In this document: in pieces, positions 62,801-64,000 of the stretch
How positions within the stretch are numbered: position 1 is the first letter of the stretch
How the letters are laid out: every line of letters starts with the position of its first letter
Translations under genes and position numbers: made by a program
NCBI GenBank assembly: GCA_947627065.1
Contig: CANQUN010000005.1
Location: 1 to 64,000, forward strand
Direction of reading: 5' to 3'
DNA from: an uncultured Clostridia bacterium
GTDB lineage: Bacteria > Bacillota > Clostridia > Christensenellales > Borkfalkiaceae
Length of the DNA: 64,000 bases
Notes under the pieces: model-generated
Told to the model about the DNA's origin: nothing
Databases searched by the model: none
The model's input: only the letters and a program-made list of their open reading frames with translations

Positions 62801-64000
62801 CGCTGCTTGACGATATCGGCTGGCTTGCCATTGCCGACTTCGACATCGACTTTGGTGCGGAAAGCAGCATTCTCGACAAGGTTGCCGACATTCCGCTCTG
62901 CCGCATCGGCGACGCGATGAACGACCTTTACATCGGCGAACTCATCGGTTACGACATGGGTGAAGGCATAACCATCACCGAGGACGCAATCGGCACCGAG
63001 TACACCGCCGTCGTTACCGTAACGGACGACGAAACGGGCACCGAAGAAATCGTTGTTGTGTCCAAGGAAATAGACGGCTCCACCGTTTACTACAAGAAGC
63101 ACGGAGACCTCTGGTACAAGGCAATATTGACCGAATCCGCAAGGAGAAAGACCACTTACGTTGCCGCATATCAGCGCAGAGAATCCACTGAGGAAGCGTA
63201 CACGCTCAACCACCTTGCCGACTACGACTTTGATTGGAAGGACGGCGGCGAAACGCTCAACGGCCTCAGCGCGCTCATGGCGGGTCTCAGCATCTTCACC
63301 ATACTCAACGAGGACTTCAACACCCACATCGAGTGGATGGGCATCAAGGACGTATTCACCAATCCGGACTTCGACAACAACATCCTCTCCGCTATATCCG
63401 ACTACCCGCTCTGCGACATAGACAACGCAATCAACTCCCTCAGCATAGCGGACGTCATGGGTTACAAGTACGCAAGCGAAGCGCTGACCGAAAAGCCCGA
63501 CGGAGCAGAAACGGTTGTTTCCGCAAGCGGCAGCCTGCCCGAAGTTATCAAGGTAGCAGACAAATATTACAAGTACGTCGTCAGGTATGAAGACGGTGCG
63601 CACGTCTGGTACGAGGTAGACTCCTCTATTGCAGACGCCAAGAACGCCGCCGCCGCCAAAGACCCCGACGCCTCTGGCAAGACCGAATACGACGTTACCG
63701 CCGCCGACTACACCTTCAAGTACAAGGACGGCGAAGGCGCCACCGCCAAAGACGTTCAGGTCCTCAACGCACTCATCGCCGACCTCACCGTTGCCAACAT
63801 CGGTTCGGGTCTCAGCGGAGTGATAGACAGAATCCAGTGGCTCACCCTCAAAAACGTTCTTGGTGAAGGCAACAGCCTGTTCAAGGACAACACGTTATTC
63901 GACATAATCGGCGACAAGCCCATCCGCAGCATCGGCACCGAGATAGACAATATCTCCATCGGCCAGCTCATGGATTACCACCGTGAAGGCGGCGTCGAAA
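50821..64000 (+). CDS. Giant membrane-anchored repeat protein, at least 4,393 residues (3' cut by window)
   Basis: One uninterrupted frame to the end of the window. The N-terminus (MGAFFRRILAFVLGFVMSFA) has an Arg pair and one hydrophobic segment, an uncleaved anchor or signal peptide. The remainder is acidic, hydrophobic-patterned and very poor in Cys and Lys. Zone 1 (about 51700-52500) has four units of about 70 residues with GxxKDxxGNxxDxxGNPxxG. Zone 2 (about 53200-59500) has larger modules of 215-276 residues with SIFDPEA, TVGDITDDIRSI and LDPSVIPYY; the last ones repeat exactly 276 residues apart. Zone 3 (after 62300) has YIGDAMGY-type units. TVGD[IL]-like motifs run throughout. No known domain is recognised. 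Large antisense frames (50857-60342, 60481-63603) are shadows. Confidence 0.88.
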   Translation, partial: MGAFFRRILAFVLGFVMSFATVIGVAAAASYWAYKNVKVGDVTSNDELPDTLADMTVEDFVADLRRYMEDPNSYSIGELEERYGVDLSDLLPGLDDDYKNINIFSLLTGDFDSLMRSVKLSVALGFLPEGTFSDNALEILGDHTLYDLVNGDQSLAQKLVGLFGKLKVGDILAFLFENRTGSGSSVPANGDFWLKDEYTDGGNNGALVSLGHLLGNLEIAALIRAFSPEYEEDILDEFMDGGLTDIADSRTIGQFLASLVPEDFPVDFEAMFGDKTIRDIITGKPYDYSINFGKLFGGITVADIFGAYTEDGVVYDRNGNPATGLLRDLADLNVGNILSALTGMITDGSKPSETLDAIVDYLLNYGVIDDLTVGSLFETLFGLTKDENGNWLDKNGNPLEGPLGALSGVFDLNIADLLDMIEEGDFSLDKLAELLDGMTLGDFLNPLLGFEKDESGNVVDHDGNAPSGLDALLAGVAGLSVPDILEAVDSLIKDGNIVPLLDALLGGQLGDVTVGDILGYTKGDDGVWRDADGNPVTGAVGKLLDFNLGDLYDTMTKEEDGEKVLAFDWAEMVDYMLSGVTLKDLIESLLPELYDQLAPELEARPSVEKLFDTPLGDILKSFLPDSITDVTDTLLDTNVADLLEVLGVVAEYFGAPADVIDTVVSEIKDIVGENSTFRNVFRNDITVGMIIGAIDAVLTAVAPSVAENNYYLGAIHPFELLSDTVVFTADPFAFTTDYLLNDLKKLLIADIANNLDETVTYFLGEGELTDKIGVVFDSIADLYEDADVEHFIDKTLDLNIHKIIDSVANITDAFVDLPEEMMTRVADILKRPFETWATLGNVDLNGRLTVTDATDTIEEALDVVEEYVDLSSVREYITNFLERVKAIRLLGSDTPFGDVMLKEVDPSVIMFIDTFEAIAGILTDFVPITKEYVDITTETVMTILDTETTTLTVYHLAEMVSVGNFISIFKEVFDLFLEEDNVIYDFLNPAKTVYGDVWVLKDAKFNENLLVDLIDATLAMNIHKFIDHVVDIVDKIATLPEGMAADIKEVVKSIFDPEATFGNVIFNGEITVGDITDDVRSIFDMLGSTAGLEMPEFVAYFLDHVDGIKLVSGEELRGIKIVEIDPSLIHLFDVIDVVAGTVKLAAPSVSDYIDVVVSLAEAIINRQQSTLTEIWLNDATTIHNIVEVVRDLLALFLEEDSVVYDILNPFDTVYGDIVIFSDTFVDDFVDATLGMNIHKFVDHVVAIADKMGILPEGVADRLASLLKRPFTSRATFGAVDIDGSLYVRDVTGMVDDLLFIITQFADFAPTSDYISQLLADVNNFGMVGGGVFGDVSITSVDPSVILFIDVVKAITRFTDSVAPAASDYTAFIVEAVETVLNTERTTLTRYFFKKATTVADLTAIVRKLLGFFLEEDSIVFGVLDITDDLFGSVHYLVPSEFTDAAMGIEIFPTVRDVLALFGEDALPAEFYTVLDALENLYDPDGVATTVGSFVDDTLGLLIYDIIDMVTGLVDEFVDLPEGIVSDIGEVIKSIFDPEATVGNVIFNEGITVGQITDDIRTVLATAEAAGAVLPEDVKAAFNTFLDMTDDMTLVDGTKFADQVIAEIDPANIYIYGVIDILSATAKHLAEDKYVDVLVESIEDVILPNSTFADLQIDGSKTVGDVIGYINRIVLVYTQRNLGGVVGNLLGFIDDKFGDVRLAYFADDAYEAAKKLEIPTTLKDFLDVFGVRSEFEFYELFEKEDGTYLTVGDFIDDTDNALNTLMGHIEGIDQINDYLADLYFDKDFAELTDGEKAAIYGTYAAVAVGAIVCYFVFNDQIYDYFVTNDTRISDYVAPDSISDDPDLVKLLTELFDLRIASIMAFVHGRDGMDAPTFFREALDNIRIGDVVAAFTAVTEAGPYWTDNGRRFNVAFEMLFDVYFADPDARADLYGLIEGSAEITDVYDYEALAVIDGVGIVADIFTIVEGEIGELPNELSSKIVSVTDAVVRLIFVPESQLINPEFNVVSVRDLLVLTDSILAIFDLDDNAVYLAIRHPIDTIIGDAELLAINPFAFTPETIVDEFMGTQIDLFISEMCDMFGNLGLGPVQLYDEIKLALQKIFDGTMGEPEYNEDYSVHDITSSLTSVFRVAEEQDLLGVLGGYINIIYTVLDEIDNLAMAGDLNTFGQVKLIEIDRAADIKVRGIFSAVGEIVKSIELPVENETIDSVVGIVSAIFDEEATVSDWKITELKVSFFTDEIESILSLVESLAEGFTTPEAVTVFLTEIDEIDLTDGGKFGDVIVTEFDPSVIPYYYLEGEGTGVIDVVVDTVVTAVPEAEDYLNLAADLFKAVFRETSTLTKYYIKGGLTVSDILAVVNDGLALFLEEGNVAFGIVDILDGIYGPIEILSGTVGQDFIDATMAIEIFPTVRDVLDLFEEGFLPESIYTVVDALEALYDPEGDTVTTVGTFVDDTLNLKIHAAIYSVTGLVDDLAELPEGLMTDIADVLKSIFDKEAQFNNVIFNEDMTVGEITDDIRSILDTAYVTANFETPEFVTALLDGIDNIKTRGEAGTLLKDVAISALDPSVIPYYYAYGADLGVLDVLADVVTTAAPEAEKYVNIVVDVFSIIFNDVTTLTYYEFNGDLTVSDILAVVDDGLALFLAEDNVAFDIVEIVDGIYGEIRVFSDTLGQDFLEATKAIEIFPTVRDVLALFNEGTIPEAVYTVVDALEALYDPEGDTVTTVGSFVDDTLNLRIHAAIDSVAGIIDDLAEIPEGLMADIADVIKSIFDEEAQFNNVLFNSDITVGELTDDIRSILDAAYVTANFETPEFVTALLDGVDNVKTRDDAGTLLKDVQVSKLDPSVIPYYHEGEDLGVLDVVADTIITAAPAAEKYVNLVTRLFELIFRDTTTLTKYYVKSDLTINDAVYFIHDAVETIAGKDFTDAIDNIIAVFAGDESGENGGIYGDIRIVNSNILSDLLKATLDIEIFPTFDAVIANIDVPEQVTDISAILGVGGLYGATKVRDFIEVSRNLTITNVVRAAARTANVLGLLENEKVHNVAAGIADRVDELYGSSTVVEFASATANIYIKAFVQATFDILSIDFREIMPLALAGEGVTILDREVAVAASELIGYLFADSARFNHVRLSATALVTETVKQTVTLIEKIIDKKLFGSDSIGQLVLDFIYDNFGEVRYSHIAADARDAAAALEVYEIIDFIGGIADRIPAVPEGITASSVKLLKDLLKDSVVTEIGINEEAIVGTLTDDVYGLVKAAASFENEKADGVVGSLSNLFANVRVLHFTEDFVNIEIADIGSAVNAIVEVFVTEGPVHRIITTLVDEFVLLVKEGATIGNFGFVDNITLGLINDALARVLFEKDMATLLAGEIQDKVKAYIIYYIDFNVGAILYMTARDLVTDILGDMTVNTEISIAGKTPEISYMIRDVKLNDILRATIDKFTGSVDRNGTMPFTQFLNTYFEGATVGDVIGVFLPEKIANKRGVQHVLDTLLLDVYRVIRHQIGKGEFLHIVLDGVVAGDFTNDKVLSFNGNQIGIFNYLNKIELNDLVAVTIPRIRPVSGYPLMSGTAFLKKYFTEEGGYITEFGLKDATVKDLIGPFVPAVISENVLASGNTVGEEVKGGLLNLSLYDIFLTVMGRMGKRALLYKALDGIRLGNVIGLTYTDGETTAYWAQSDGSPRIIYSPNEEELRYMDSVDYVLKALINDVLYTDLGKLVNPTPNLINQLKSGEASLGDVLDLEHEDGENGGRWYRPASAGNVYAIPLWNAVYNLKYTDLEGGVRKLILDRFGYLRVGEIFFDISFDETIGKWIYNPSDEVIFEDGKLISRIQKNLFKLRLEDITVDGQLSADRIMDHLFEDIYIGDAMGYHITSVRGLPQSADTATEITFAEVVAAYGAVSEVGEGFYKITDAATDLYYVEERNAAGETECYFLEFEDGRYVKKVMAVTDIRKIEYDELAPADYTVAMLGYVWTADGEPVDSVYSILANTRIDQVFGIGGDAGSIPLLDDIGWLAIADFDIDFGAESSILDKVADIPLCRIGDAMNDLYIGELIGYDMGEGITITEDAIGTEYTAVVTVTDDETGTEEIVVVSKEIDGSTVYYKKHGDLWYKAILTESARRKTTYVAAYQRRESTEEAYTLNHLADYDFDWKDGGETLNGLSALMAGLSIFTILNEDFNTHIEWMGIKDVFTNPDFDNNILSAISDYPLCDIDNAINSLSIADVMGYKYASEALTEKPDGAETVVSASGSLPEVIKVADKYYKYVVRYEDGAHVWYEVDSSIADAKNAAAAKDPDASGKTEYDVTAADYTFKYKDGEGATAKDVQVLNALIADLTVANIGSGLSGVIDRIQWLTLKNVLGEGNSLFKDNTLFDIIGDKPIRSIGTEIDNISIGQLMDYHREGGVE

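Noticed and set aside
60481-63603. Minus-strand open frame of 1,040 codons
   Set aside because: Same reason: an in-register shadow of the plus-strand giant gene.

Overview
The window reads as chromosomal DNA of a GC-rich, monoderm, probably gut-associated relative of the Clostridia. The grounds are Firmicutes-style promoters and Shine-Dalgarno sites, lipoprotein binding proteins, a type IV pilus set with no PilP/PilQ, and sugar-utilisation operons with AraC regulators. The exact lineage is inference. Genes are dense, with many ATGA start/stop overlaps. No rRNA, tRNA, CRISPR array or transposase was seen.

Region 1 (1-14245) is a type IV pilus locus: the C-terminus of PilT, PilC, a major pilin, the prepilin peptidase PilD, PilM, PilN-like and PilO-like proteins, a giant GLUG-repeat prepilin of about 1,560 residues broken by a single frameshift, and three minor prepilins. 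Two stretches inside it (about 2000-2560 and 3490-4080) are packed with GC-rich hairpin repeats.

Region 2 (14272-18668) is a membrane hybrid histidine kinase followed by an orphan lipoprotein sugar-binding protein. Region 3 (18952-31915) is a glycan-use operon behind a divergent AraC regulator: two GH99-like/WbsX-like proteins (one lipoprotein, one without a signal peptide), an ABC permease fused to an extracytoplasmic propeller-like domain, a second permease, a binding protein, a GH94 phosphorylase and a GH1 beta-glucosidase. Tandem 15-bp direct repeats 21 bp apart form a likely activator site. Region 4 (32047-38606) holds three secreted proteins that share a C-terminal Cys-Ser-Gly / hydrophobic / basic tail, the last one a glycerophosphodiesterase. 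Region 5 (38906-45121) is a PocR-AraC regulator divergent from a six-gene pathway (M24 peptidase-like, DapA-like aldolase, zinc dehydrogenase, enolase-superfamily dehydratase, PIG-L deacetylase, aldose-epimerase-like) that looks like non-phosphorylative breakdown of an acetylated sugar or sugar acid.

Region 6 (45267-49679) has a Nudix hydrolase, an ABC exporter and a lipid kinase. Region 7 (50821-64000) is one uninterrupted forward reading frame of at least 4,393 codons, running off the window end, preceded by a perfect consensus promoter. It encodes a membrane-anchored giant protein made of several kinds of repeated module and is not recognised as any known family.

A short DNA motif, GTGNGWWWWAGG, recurs at least 15 times across the window on both strands, mostly just after genes. 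With a pilus locus present, this resembles a DNA uptake signal and is, with the giant protein and the Cys-Ser-Gly tails, the most interesting observation here.
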